A stretch of DNA of 64,000 bases, from assembly GCF_018332695.1 (NCBI RefSeq), contig NZ_BOQN01000040.1, positions 30,392 through 94,391 of the forward strand, in the 5' to 3' direction. Each line of letters begins with the position of its first letter. Within the stretch, counting starts at the first letter, position 1. This stretch comes from Paractinoplanes toevensis (GTDB taxonomy: Bacteria > Actinomycetota > Actinomycetes > Mycobacteriales > Micromonosporaceae). Positions 16,078 to 24,731 of this stretch are shown here, piece after piece. The notes under the pieces were generated by a model, which ran no database searches, had not been told where the DNA came from, and saw only the letters and a list, made by a program, of their open reading frames with translations. Position numbers and translations under genes: made by a program.

Positions 16078-18258
16078 GTGCAGGGAGTGCGGCTTTGGCG
16101 GGGCTGGGTTGCGATCGGGTTGCTGGCGACGGCCGGCTACTACCTGGTGCCCGCGGACACGTTCGCGTCGAACCTCGTCTACAACGCCATCGGCCTGACC
16201 TCCGGGCTGCTGATCCTGGTCGCGCTGCGGCTGTACCGGCCCGCGCGCCCGGCCATGTGGTACCTCTTCTCGGCCGGGCAGATCCTGTCCGTCGTCGGTG
16301 ACTTAACCTGGGAGTACTACGAGTACGTGCGGCACGAGGAGCCCTACCCCTCGTTCGCGGACCTGTTCTACGTCTGCTCGTACCTGCCGCTGATCGCCGG
16401 GTTGCTGCTGCTGATGCGCCGGCGCCGCGGCAACGCCGGGGGCGTGCTCGACGCCGCCATGGTCGCGACCGGGCTGGGCCTGGCCCTGTGGGTGTTCGTG
16501 CTGCACCCGATCGCGGCCGCCGGGTCCGCCTCGACGCTGGAACGCTTCATCAGTACGGCCTACCCGGCGCTGGACGCGATGCTGCTGGCCATGCTGGCGC
16601 TGCTGTTCGTCGAGCCGGACGCCCGTACGCCCAGCACCAACATGCTCGGGCTCGCGGCCGTGCTCCTGCTGATCTCCGACGTCGCCTTCTCCGTCGCCAC
16701 GCTCTACTGGTCGTACGACGGCCACGCGCTGGACGGCGGCTGGCTGATGTCGTACGTGCTGTGGGCGGCCGCCGCGCTGCACCCGTCGATGGCGGTGCCG
16801 CCGGCCGCCGTGAAGATCGACACCGTGCGGCGGGTCAGCCGCCGGCGCCTGGCCGTGCTGGGCGCCTGCTCGGTGCTGGCGCCCGGCCTGCTGTTCGTCC
16901 CCGGGATCGGCGCCGACGGCGTGGACCGGCTGGTGATCGGCGCCGCCGCGGTGGCCCTGTTCCTGCTCGGGCTGGCCCGGATGGCCGGGTTCGCGCACAA
17001 GATCCACGGCCTGGCCATGCACGACGACCTGACCGGCCTGAGCAACCGCCGGCACCTCTACCAGGTGCTGGACGAGGCGCTGGCCCGCGGCGAGGCCGAA
17101 GTCGCCCTGCTCGGCCTGACCAACTTCAAGGCCATCAACGACGAGGTCGGTCACCGGGTCGGCGACCACCTGCTGGTGCGGTTCGCCGACCGGCTCCGCG
17201 TGGCGGCCGGCCCGGGTGCCGTGGTGGCCCGGACCGACGGCGACGAGTTCGCCGTCCTGCTGCCCGACCTCGATGCCGGGCACCGGCTCGCCGCCACGGT
17301 CCACGACCCGATCCGGGTGGACGACTACGAACTGCTGCTCGGGGCCGCGGTCGGCCTCAGCGACGGCGTCGGCGCCACCGACCCGGCCGAGGTGCTGCGC
17401 CGGGCCGGCGTGGCGATGTACGCGGCGAAACAGACCGGCGAACCGTTCCGCCGCTGGAGCCCGGCCCTGGACGAGCGCACCAGCCAGTACGCCCGGCTCG
17501 GCGCCCAGCTGCGGGCCGGCCTGGACGGCGGCCAGTTCCGGGTGGTCTACCAGCCGATCGTCGCCGTGCCCAGCCGCCGGGTCGTCGCCGTCGAGGCCCT
17601 GGTCCGCTGGGAGCACCCCGTCCGCGGCCCGATCAGCCCGGCCGAGTTCATCCCGGTGGCCGAGCAGAACGGCCTGATCTTCGAGCTGGGCGAGTGGATC
17701 CTGGCGACCGCGTGCCGGCAGCTCGCCGAGTGGCGCACCGAGCTGGGCGACCTGGCCCCCGACCGGGTCAGCGTCAACGCGTCGGCACGCCAGCTGGCCC
17801 GGCCCGGTTTCGCCAACACGGTCGCCCAGGCGCTGGCCGCCGCCCGGTTGCCCGCCGACTGCCTGACCATCGAGATGACCGAGACGGCGGTCTTCCAGGG
17901 CGGCCAGGCCATCAGCACCCTGCACGAGCTGCGCGCCCTGGGCGTCCGCATCGCCCTCGACGACTTCGGCACCGGCCACTCGTCACTCGGCCTGCTGCAG
18001 ACCGTCCCGGTGGACATCCTCAAGGTCGACAAGTCGTTCGTCGACAACATCACCGAGACCGGCCGGCACACGGTGATCGCCCGATCCCTGATCCAGATCA
18101 GCGAGGGTCTCGGCCTCACCGCGGTCGCCGAGGGAGTGGAGACCGCCGAACAGGCCGACGTGCTGGAGGGTCTGGGCTACCGGCTGCTGCAGGGCTACTA
18201 CTTCGGCAAGCCGTCCAGCCGGCCCGACCTGGCCGCGAGGGAAGCACCGTTCGTGTGA
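16078..18258 (+). CDS. Membrane GGDEF-EAL protein, probable c-di-GMP phosphodiesterase
   Basis: A 726-residue membrane protein. Residues ~1-300 form about nine hydrophobic helices of a sensory module. A GGDEF domain follows (~310-455; DLTGLSNRRHLY), and then an EAL domain (~465-720). The cyclase motif reads TDGDEF rather than GGDEF and no RxxD inhibitory site is seen, so cyclase activity is doubtful. The EAL part keeps VEALVRW, NASARQL, EMTETAV, DDFGTGHSSL, DKSFV and AEGVETAEQ, the residues needed for hydrolysis. The net activity is therefore inferred to be c-di-GMP breakdown, possibly controlled by the degenerate domain. GTG 16078 is the start that keeps the first helix (WVAIGLLATAGYYLV) complete. 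Confidence 0.9.
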   Translation: MQGVRLWRGWVAIGLLATAGYYLVPADTFASNLVYNAIGLTSGLLILVALRLYRPARPAMWYLFSAGQILSVVGDLTWEYYEYVRHEEPYPSFADLFYVCSYLPLIAGLLLLMRRRRGNAGGVLDAAMVATGLGLALWVFVLHPIAAAGSASTLERFISTAYPALDAMLLAMLALLFVEPDARTPSTNMLGLAAVLLLISDVAFSVATLYWSYDGHALDGGWLMSYVLWAAAALHPSMAVPPAAVKIDTVRRVSRRRLAVLGACSVLAPGLLFVPGIGADGVDRLVIGAAAVALFLLGLARMAGFAHKIHGLAMHDDLTGLSNRRHLYQVLDEALARGEAEVALLGLTNFKAINDEVGHRVGDHLLVRFADRLRVAAGPGAVVARTDGDEFAVLLPDLDAGHRLAATVHDPIRVDDYELLLGAAVGLSDGVGATDPAEVLRRAGVAMYAAKQTGEPFRRWSPALDERTSQYARLGAQLRAGLDGGQFRVVYQPIVAVPSRRVVAVEALVRWEHPVRGPISPAEFIPVAEQNGLIFELGEWILATACRQLAEWRTELGDLAPDRVSVNASARQLARPGFANTVAQALAAARLPADCLTIEMTETAVFQGGQAISTLHELRALGVRIALDDFGTGHSSLGLLQTVPVDILKVDKSFVDNITETGRHTVIARSLIQISEGLGLTAVAEGVETAEQADVLEGLGYRLLQGYYFGKPSSRPDLAAREAPFV

Positions 18259-18297
18259 GGATGTCCGCGGACCGATGCTCGCCGATCGGCGGCGGGC

Positions 18298-19197
18298 TCA
18301 GGCGTGGGCGGCGGCAGCCGCCTCCAGGGTCTCGCGGAAGGCTCGAGCCGCCGGTGACGCCGACCCGGCCAGGCGCTGGGCGGTGAAGATGGTGCGGCGG
18401 GGCAGGTCGGGCAGGTCGAGCAGGCGGCAGGAGGTGTCGCGGCCGGCCCAGACCAGGTCGGGGATCAGGGCGACCGCGTTGCCCGACTCGACCAGGCGGA
18501 TGTGGGCCTGCAGGTCGGCGGTCTCGTAGCGGACGTCCGGCTCGAAGCCGGTGCCGCGGCACAGCTGCTCGGCGAAGTGCCGGGACGCGGCTCCGCGCGG
18601 TTCCATCACCCACGGCATCACCCGCGCCTCGGACAGCGAGTCGACCGGGTGCAGCGACGCCGCGACCGAGGGCAGGGCCAGACGGATCGCGTCGGTGGTC
18701 AGGGCACGCCGGTCGAGCCCGGGGTGGTGGGGCGCGGCGTGGGCCGGGTACTGCTCGGCGATCACCATGTCGAAGTCGCGCGCCCACGTCTCGCGGAGCG
18801 CCTCCTCCGGCTCTCGTTGCACCATCTCCACCCGTACATCCGGATATTGCGAAGCCATGGCCCGCAACGTCGACGGCATCAGGGCCAGGGCCGCCGACTG
18901 GAAGACGGCGACCCGGACATTGCCGCTGACCCGGGTCAGGGACGCCTGCAGGGCGGCCTCGGCGCGCTCCAGGGTGTCGAGCACGTCGCCGGCCGACTGG
19001 ACCAGGACCTCGGCCTGCGGGGTCAGCCGCACCCGGCGGCCCGCCTTGCGCAGCAGCGGCATCCCGGTTTCCTTTTCCAGCAGGCTGAGCTGCTGCGACA
19101 CTGCGGAAGGGGAGAAGTTGAGCGCCTCGGCGACGGCCGCGAGGGTGCCTCGGATGGCCAACTCGCGCAGCAGCACCAGGCGCCGGATCTCGAGCAT
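18298..19197 (-). CDS. LysR-family transcriptional regulator
   Basis: A 299-residue DNA-binding protein. The winged HTH occupies residues ~1-62 (LAAVAEALNFSPSAVSQQLSLLEKETGMPLLRKAGRRVRLT). The periplasmic-binding-like effector domain follows (VRVAVFQSAALALMPSTLRAM onward). It is divergently transcribed from the proline-catabolism gene with 97 bp between start codons, the usual arrangement of a LysR regulator with its target. It may therefore sense proline or a product and control putA; this is inferred from context. The operator could not be fixed by eye. Confidence 0.9.
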   Translation of the reverse strand: MLEIRRLVLLRELAIRGTLAAVAEALNFSPSAVSQQLSLLEKETGMPLLRKAGRRVRLTPQAEVLVQSAGDVLDTLERAEAALQASLTRVSGNVRVAVFQSAALALMPSTLRAMASQYPDVRVEMVQREPEEALRETWARDFDMVIAEQYPAHAAPHHPGLDRRALTTDAIRLALPSVAASLHPVDSLSEARVMPWVMEPRGAASRHFAEQLCRGTGFEPDVRYETADLQAHIRLVESGNAVALIPDLVWAGRDTSCRLLDLPDLPRRTIFTAQRLAGSASPAARAFRETLEAAAAAHA

Positions 19198-19294
19198 GTT
19201 TTCCCATCCCGTGGGTAATAGGTAAGGGCAGCTGAAGAGTACCCGTCAAGAACCGTCGCTTTTCCTGAACTGAGGGTCGGAAGACACTGGCGCT

Positions 19295-22200
19295 ATGACT
19301 GACCTTGCGATGCCCGCTGACACCGACCTGGCCCACGAGGCGGTCGACCTCGTCCGGCGCTGGCTGCACGAGGCCTCCGCCGTCAAGGTGAGCTCGTCGG
19401 CCGCGCAGCTCGCCGGTCTGCTGCGGGACCCCAAGGGGCTCGCCTTCGCGGTCGGCTTCGTCGACGGCGTGGTGCGGCCGGAGGACCTGCGGGTCAGCGC
19501 CCGCGCCCTGGCCACCCTCGCACCGGACGTTCCGAAGTTCCTGCCGGTGCCGCTGCGCGCGGCCGTGCGTCTCGGCGGGCACCTCGCGCCGGTGCTGCCC
19601 GGCGTCGTCGTGCCGGTGGCCCGCCGGGTGCTGCGGCGGATGGTCGGGCACCTCGTCGTGGACGCCACCGACGCGAAGCTCGGCCGGGCCATCGCCCGGA
19701 TCCGCCGCCGTGATGTGCGGCTCAACGTCAACCTGCTCGGGGAGGCCGTGCTCGGCCGCGGTGAGGCGTCGCGCCGGCTGCGCGAGACCGAGCGGCTGCT
19801 CTCCCGGCCGGACGTCGACTACGTGTCGATCAAGGTGTCGGCCGCGGTCGAGCCGCACAACCCGTGGGCGTTCGACGAAGCGGTCGACGACATCGTGGAC
19901 CGGCTGACCCCGCTGTTCGAGCTCGCGTCGAAGACCGGGAAGAAATTCGTCAACCTCGACATGGAGGAGTACAAGGACCTCGACCTCACCATCGCGGTCT
20001 TCACCCGGATCCTCGACGAGATCGACGACCTCGAAGCGGGGATCGTGCTCCAGGCGTACCTCCCGGACGCCCTCGCCGCGATGATCCGCCTGCAGGAATG
20101 GGCCGCCGCGCGCCGCGCTCGCGGCGGCGCCGGCATCAAGGTCCGCCTGGTCAAGGGTGCGAACCTGCCGATGGAGAAGGTCGAGGCCGCAGTGCACGGC
20201 TGGCCGCTCGCGACCTGGGAGTCCAAGCAGGCCACCGACGCCAACTACAAGCGGGTCCTCGACTACGCGCTGCGCCCGGAGCACATCCGCAACGTCCGGC
20301 TCGGGGTCGCCGGCCACAATCTCTTCGATATCGCGTACGCCTGGCTGCTGGCCGGCCGGCGCGACGTGCGCGACGGCATCGAGTTCGAAATGCTGCTCGG
20401 CATGGCCGAAGGCCAGGCCGAGGTGGTCCGGCGCGAGGTGGGCGGGTTGCTGCTCTACACCCCGGTGGTACGCCCGGAGCAGTTCGACGTGGCCATCGCC
20501 TACCTGATCCGCCGTCTCGAGGAGGGCGCGAGCCAGGACAACTTCATGTCGGCGGTGTTCGAACTGGACGCGAACGAGGGACTGTTCGCGCGGGAGCGGG
20601 ACCGTTTCCTCGCCTCACTGGCAGAGCTGAAGGGCGACGAGGATGTGCCCGCCGCCCGCCGAGTCGCGGAACGCTACGCCGGAACTTCCAGACCACAGCC
20701 GGGACAGTTCGAGAACACGCCGGACACCGATCCGTCCGTCGAGCACAACCGGGCGTGGGTGCGCGATGTCCTGGCCCGGGTACCGCGCTCGGCGGCCGGC
20801 ACCGCGACCATCGACGCGGCCCGTATCACCGACGCCCGGAAGCTCGACGACGTGCTGGGGCGGGCCACCGCGGCCGCCGACGCCTGGCACGCCCGCACCG
20901 GCGCCGAGCGGGGCGCGATCCTGCACCGGATCGGCGACGCCATCGAGGCGCGCCGGGCCGAACTCATCGAGGTGATGGCGGCCGAGACCGGCAAGACCGC
21001 CGACCAGGCCGACCCGGAGGTGTCCGAGGCCGCCGACTTCGCCCACTACTACGGCGAGCTCGCGGCCGGGCTCGACCGCGTCGACGGCGCCACCCCCGTC
21101 CCGGTACGCCTGACCCTGGTCACCCCGCCGTGGAACTTCCCGGTCGCGATCCCGGCCGGCTCCCTGCTGGCCGCCCTGGCCGCCGGTTCGGCCGTCGCGA
21201 TCAAGCCGGCCGGCCAGGCCGAACGCTGTGGCGCGGTGCTCGCCGAGATCGTCAAGTCGGTGCTGCCCGACCCCGACCTGCTGACCCTGGTGCAGGTCGA
21301 GGAGCAGGAGCTCGGCCGTGAGCTGATCGCCCACCCGCTGGTCGACCGGGTCGTGCTGACCGGCGCCTACGAGACCGCCAAGCTGTTCCGCGACTTCCGG
21401 CCCGACCTGCCGCTGCTCGCCGAGACCAGCGGAAAGAACGCCATCATCGTCACCCCCAGCGCCGACCTCGACCTCGCGGTCAAGGACGTGGTGGCCTCCG
21501 CCTTCGGGCACGCCGGCCAGAAGTGCTCGGCCGCGTCGCTGGTGGTGCTGGTCGGTTCGGTGGCCCGCTCGCAGCGGTTCCGCACCCAGCTCCTGGACGC
21601 GGCGTCGTCGCTGACCGTCGGTTACCCGGCCGACCCGCGCACCCAGGTCGGCCCGGTCATCGAACCCGCACAGGGCAAGCTGCTCGCCGGGCTCACCGAG
21701 CTGGGCGCGGGGGAGAAGTGGCTGCTCGAACCGAAGAAGCTCGACGACACCGGGCAGCTCTGGTCGCCGGGCATCCGCGACGGCGTCCGGCGCGGCTCCG
21801 ACTACCACCGCACCGAGTACTTCGGCCCGATCCTCGGCGTCATGACCGCGGCCACCCTGGACGAGGCGATCGAACTGGTCAACGAGGTCGACTACGGCCT
21901 GACCTCGGGCATCCACTCGCTGGACGCGGCCGAGGTGCGCACCTGGCTGGACCGGATCGAGGCCGGCAACCTGTACGTCAACCGCGGCATCACCGGCGCC
22001 ATCGTCCGCCGCCAGCCGTTCGGCGGCTGGAAGCGCTCGGCCGTCGGCCCCGGCACCAAGGCGGGTGGCCCCAACTACCTGGCCGGACTGACCGGCTGGG
22101 CGCCCGCCCCGGCCGCCGAGGGCGCCAAGGTCACCGACGTCGCGGTGCGGGCCCTGCTCGCCGCCGCCGGCTCGGTGCTCACCGCCGACGAGATCGCCTC

Positions 22201-22681
22201 GGTGGAGCGGGCCGCCGCCAGTGACGCGGCCGCCTGGACCGGCCACTTCCAGCAGTCCGACGTCTCCGGCCTGTGGGCCGAGCGGAACGTCCTGCGGTAC
22301 CGGCCCACCCCGGTCGAGGTGCGGCTGGCCGCCGGCGAACCGGTCGCCGCGCTGGTCCGGGTCGTCCTGGCCGGTCTGCTGGCCGGCGCGCCGCTGCGGA
22401 TCTCGGTGGCCGCCGCGCTGCCGGAGTCGCTCGCCGCGGCCGTTCCGGCCGACCTGCGGGTCGAGGACGACGCGACCTGGGCGGCCAATCTGACCGCGGG
22501 ACGGGTACGCCTGATCGGCCCGGCGACGAACCTGCCGTCCACTCCGGACCTGGCCGTCTGGTCCGGCCCGGTCACCGAGGCCGGCCGGGTCGAGCTGCTG
22601 CCGTTCCTGCACGAGCAGGCGATCAGCATCACCGCCCACCGTTTCGGTAACCCCGACCGCCTCGCAACGGAAGTTCTCTGA
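19295..22681 (+). CDS. putA: Bifunctional proline dehydrogenase / L-glutamate-gamma-semialdehyde dehydrogenase
   Basis: A 1128-residue enzyme converting proline to glutamate in two steps. The FAD-dependent PRODH barrel occupies roughly residues 120-430 (LSRPDVDYVSIKVSA, KFVNLDMEEYKDLDLT, RLVKGANLPMEK). The aldehyde dehydrogenase domain (~490-940) has ETSGKN with Glu at ~710 and the catalytic Cys744 in GHAGQKCSAAS, plus YFGPILGVM. The last ~150 residues form an extra C-terminal domain of weak conservation. There is no N-terminal ribbon-helix-helix DNA-binding domain, so this PutA is not self-regulating; control probably comes from the divergent LysR gene. The soluble enzyme feeds electrons to the quinone pool. 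Confidence 0.95.
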   Translation: MTDLAMPADTDLAHEAVDLVRRWLHEASAVKVSSSAAQLAGLLRDPKGLAFAVGFVDGVVRPEDLRVSARALATLAPDVPKFLPVPLRAAVRLGGHLAPVLPGVVVPVARRVLRRMVGHLVVDATDAKLGRAIARIRRRDVRLNVNLLGEAVLGRGEASRRLRETERLLSRPDVDYVSIKVSAAVEPHNPWAFDEAVDDIVDRLTPLFELASKTGKKFVNLDMEEYKDLDLTIAVFTRILDEIDDLEAGIVLQAYLPDALAAMIRLQEWAAARRARGGAGIKVRLVKGANLPMEKVEAAVHGWPLATWESKQATDANYKRVLDYALRPEHIRNVRLGVAGHNLFDIAYAWLLAGRRDVRDGIEFEMLLGMAEGQAEVVRREVGGLLLYTPVVRPEQFDVAIAYLIRRLEEGASQDNFMSAVFELDANEGLFARERDRFLASLAELKGDEDVPAARRVAERYAGTSRPQPGQFENTPDTDPSVEHNRAWVRDVLARVPRSAAGTATIDAARITDARKLDDVLGRATAAADAWHARTGAERGAILHRIGDAIEARRAELIEVMAAETGKTADQADPEVSEAADFAHYYGELAAGLDRVDGATPVPVRLTLVTPPWNFPVAIPAGSLLAALAAGSAVAIKPAGQAERCGAVLAEIVKSVLPDPDLLTLVQVEEQELGRELIAHPLVDRVVLTGAYETAKLFRDFRPDLPLLAETSGKNAIIVTPSADLDLAVKDVVASAFGHAGQKCSAASLVVLVGSVARSQRFRTQLLDAASSLTVGYPADPRTQVGPVIEPAQGKLLAGLTELGAGEKWLLEPKKLDDTGQLWSPGIRDGVRRGSDYHRTEYFGPILGVMTAATLDEAIELVNEVDYGLTSGIHSLDAAEVRTWLDRIEAGNLYVNRGITGAIVRRQPFGGWKRSAVGPGTKAGGPNYLAGLTGWAPAPAAEGAKVTDVAVRALLAAAGSVLTADEIASVERAAASDAAAWTGHFQQSDVSGLWAERNVLRYRPTPVEVRLAAGEPVAALVRVVLAGLLAGAPLRISVAAALPESLAAAVPADLRVEDDATWAANLTAGRVRLIGPATNLPSTPDLAVWSGPVTEAGRVELLPFLHEQAISITAHRFGNPDRLATEVL

Positions 22682-22693
22682 CAGTTTTCCGCG

Positions 22694-22721
22694 CCCCCGC
22701 CCGCTACAGTGCGGGCGGGGG
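22694..22721 (+). promoter_or_regulatory. Hairpin covering the ribosome site of the NTPase gene
   Basis: A perfect 11-bp GC-only stem (22694-22704 with 22711-22721) and 6-nt loop lies between the putA stop and ATG 22728. Its 3' arm ends in GGGGG, the only purine run suitable as ribosome-binding site. It may be the putA terminator, a brake on translation of the next gene, or both. Confidence 0.55.
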
Positions 22722-22727
22722 TAGCAG

Positions 22728-24677
22728 ATGCCGACCCGAGTCGCTGACCTGCTCGATCACGCCCGCGCGGAATCCTTCGCCGGGCGCGATGCCGAGCTGC
22801 GCGCCTTCGGCGACGCATTGAACGGCCGGTCCGGGCGGCGGGTCCTTTTTCTGTACGGGCCGGGCGGCATCGGAAAATCCAGCACCCTCCAGCAGTTCCG
22901 GCTCCGGGCGCGCGCCGGTGGCCGTACGGTCAAATCCATCGACGGCAGTGAGATCGACGCCGCGCCGGACGCCTTCCTGGCCGCTCTCGGCCCGGCGCAG
23001 GCCGGGCTGGTCCTGCTGGTCGACGGCTACGAGCATCTCGGCCCGCTGGACGGCTGGCTGCGGCACACCTTCCTGCCTGGCCTCGGCGCCACCGACCTGG
23101 TCGTCCTGGCCGGACGGGAACCGCCGCAGCCGCCCTGGCGCACCGACCCCGGCTGGCGGCGGCTCGCCGGGATCCTGCACCTCGACGCCCTCGACCCGGA
23201 CGACAGCGCCGACCTGCTCGCCCGCGCCGGAGTCCCGCCCGGCCTGCGCGAAGGGCTGGTGGAGCTGGGCCGCGGCCACCCGCTCGCGATGGCCCTGCTG
23301 GCCGACGCGGCCACCGCCGGGACCGTGCCGCGCACCCTCGCCGACGTCCCCGACCTGATCACCGCCCTCCTCGAATGCCTGGTCCGCGAACCGCCCACCG
23401 AGGCGCACGCGCTCGGCCTGGCCACCTGCGCGAAAGCCTGGCTGACCACCGAGGACCTGCTGCGCGACACGGTCGGCCCGGCCGCGCCCGAGGTGTGGAC
23501 CTGGCTGTGCCGGCGGCCGTTCGTGATGGCCGGCGACCGCGGGCTGCGCCCGCACGAGCTGGCCCGCGACGTGCTCGACGCGTCCTTCGAGCGCCGCACC
23601 CCGGAGAGCTACCGCGACCTGCACCGCGTCGTGCACGACCACGTCGTCGCCGGCATCCGCGCCGCCGCCGGGCCGGACCGGCCGATGCACGCCCAGCACC
23701 TGCTCTACCTGCACCGGCGCAGCCCGCTGTCGGCCATGTTCTTCAGCCTGCGCGCACGCGGCCCGGTGGCGCTCGTCCCCGGCACCCCGGCCGACCACCC
23801 GGCCGTCCTCGCCGCCGTCGAACGCTGCCAGGGACCGGCCCAGGCCGGCCTGGCCCGCGACTGGCTCGCCGAACAGCCGGCCGGTCTCAGCGTGATCCGC
23901 GGCGACGACGGACTGCGGGCCTTCGTCCACTACCTCCAACTGCCCGGCGGCATCGCCCTGCAGGAACGGGACGAGGTCACCCGGGCGGCCCTGCGGCACG
24001 TCGAGCGGGCCGGCCCGCTGCGCCCGGGGGAGAGCATCGACCTGGCCCGGTTCCTGTCCGGGGTGAAGGATGAGGAGAGCGGGCCGTACGCCGTGCTGGC
24101 CGGCGCCACCTCGTCCATCCTCGAGTGGATCGGCCGGCAGTCGGCCTGGTCGTTCGTGGTGACCACCGAGCCCGCGTTCTGGGCCCCGATGTTCGACTAC
24201 CTGGCGTTCGCCACCTGCTTCGAGATCGACGTGGCCGGCGTGCGGCACGTCGGCTTCGGGATGGACTGGCGGCGGCTGCCGGTCGACGTCTGGCTCGACC
24301 TGATGAACGAGCGGGAACACTCCGGCGGCCACGGCCCGCCACCGGCCGGCCTGCTCCGGCCGCCCGCACCGAGCCGCGCCGAGTTCGAGCGGTCCGTCCG
24401 GCAGGGACTGCGCGACCTGCGCCGGCCCGGCCGCCAAGCCGGGCTGAGCGTGGCCGCGGTCGAGGCGGCCCTGACGGTGATCGCCGCCGAACCTCGCGGC
24501 GAGGCCCTGTGCGCCGTGCTCAATCGCACCTACCTGCGGCCCGCCGCCAGCCAGGAGGCCGCGGCCGAGGTGCTCGGGCTGCCGTTCAGCACCTACCGGC
24601 GGCGGCTGGCCAAGGCCGTCGACCGCCTCGTCGAGCTGCTGTGGGCGGCCGAGGTCGGGGCCGATTCCCGACAGTAG
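22728..24677 (+). CDS. STAND-like ATP-binding protein with sigma-like C-terminal HTH
   Basis: A 649-residue cytoplasmic protein. A P-loop ATPase module opens it: GRDAEL at ~19-24, Walker A GPGGIGKS at 44-51, Walker B-like LVLLVDGYEHL at ~92-102, and a RHPLAM-type sensor region (GRGHPLAMALL) near 185. A long helical middle region follows, then a segment including EPAFWAPMFDYLAFATCFEID resembling an acetyltransferase-like fold. The C-terminal ~60 residues contain SQEAAAEVLGLPFSTYRRRLAKAVDRLVELLW, shaped like a sigma region 4 or LuxR helix-turn-helix. It is probably a signal-responsive regulator. Its start lies 46 bp after putA, behind a hairpin. Target genes are unknown. Confidence 0.8.
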   Translation: MPTRVADLLDHARAESFAGRDAELRAFGDALNGRSGRRVLFLYGPGGIGKSSTLQQFRLRARAGGRTVKSIDGSEIDAAPDAFLAALGPAQAGLVLLVDGYEHLGPLDGWLRHTFLPGLGATDLVVLAGREPPQPPWRTDPGWRRLAGILHLDALDPDDSADLLARAGVPPGLREGLVELGRGHPLAMALLADAATAGTVPRTLADVPDLITALLECLVREPPTEAHALGLATCAKAWLTTEDLLRDTVGPAAPEVWTWLCRRPFVMAGDRGLRPHELARDVLDASFERRTPESYRDLHRVVHDHVVAGIRAAAGPDRPMHAQHLLYLHRRSPLSAMFFSLRARGPVALVPGTPADHPAVLAAVERCQGPAQAGLARDWLAEQPAGLSVIRGDDGLRAFVHYLQLPGGIALQERDEVTRAALRHVERAGPLRPGESIDLARFLSGVKDEESGPYAVLAGATSSILEWIGRQSAWSFVVTTEPAFWAPMFDYLAFATCFEIDVAGVRHVGFGMDWRRLPVDVWLDLMNEREHSGGHGPPPAGLLRPPAPSRAEFERSVRQGLRDLRRPGRQAGLSVAAVEAALTVIAAEPRGEALCAVLNRTYLRPAASQEAAAEVLGLPFSTYRRRLAKAVDRLVELLWAAEVGADSRQ

Positions 24678-24731
24678 GTGAGCAGTGAACGGCCTGGAGA
24701 GTGAGCAGTCGGCGGGCCTTTCCTGACAGGC

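Noticed and set aside
18116..20317. Very long minus-strand open frame through the LysR and putA genes
   Set aside because: It is the high-GC antisense shadow of two recognised families; its residues are low-complexity Arg/Gly/Pro and have no domain.
20615..22639. Minus-strand open frame of 674 codons within putA
   Set aside because: It lies inside the aldehyde dehydrogenase coding region, has no start context and shows composition of a third-position shadow.
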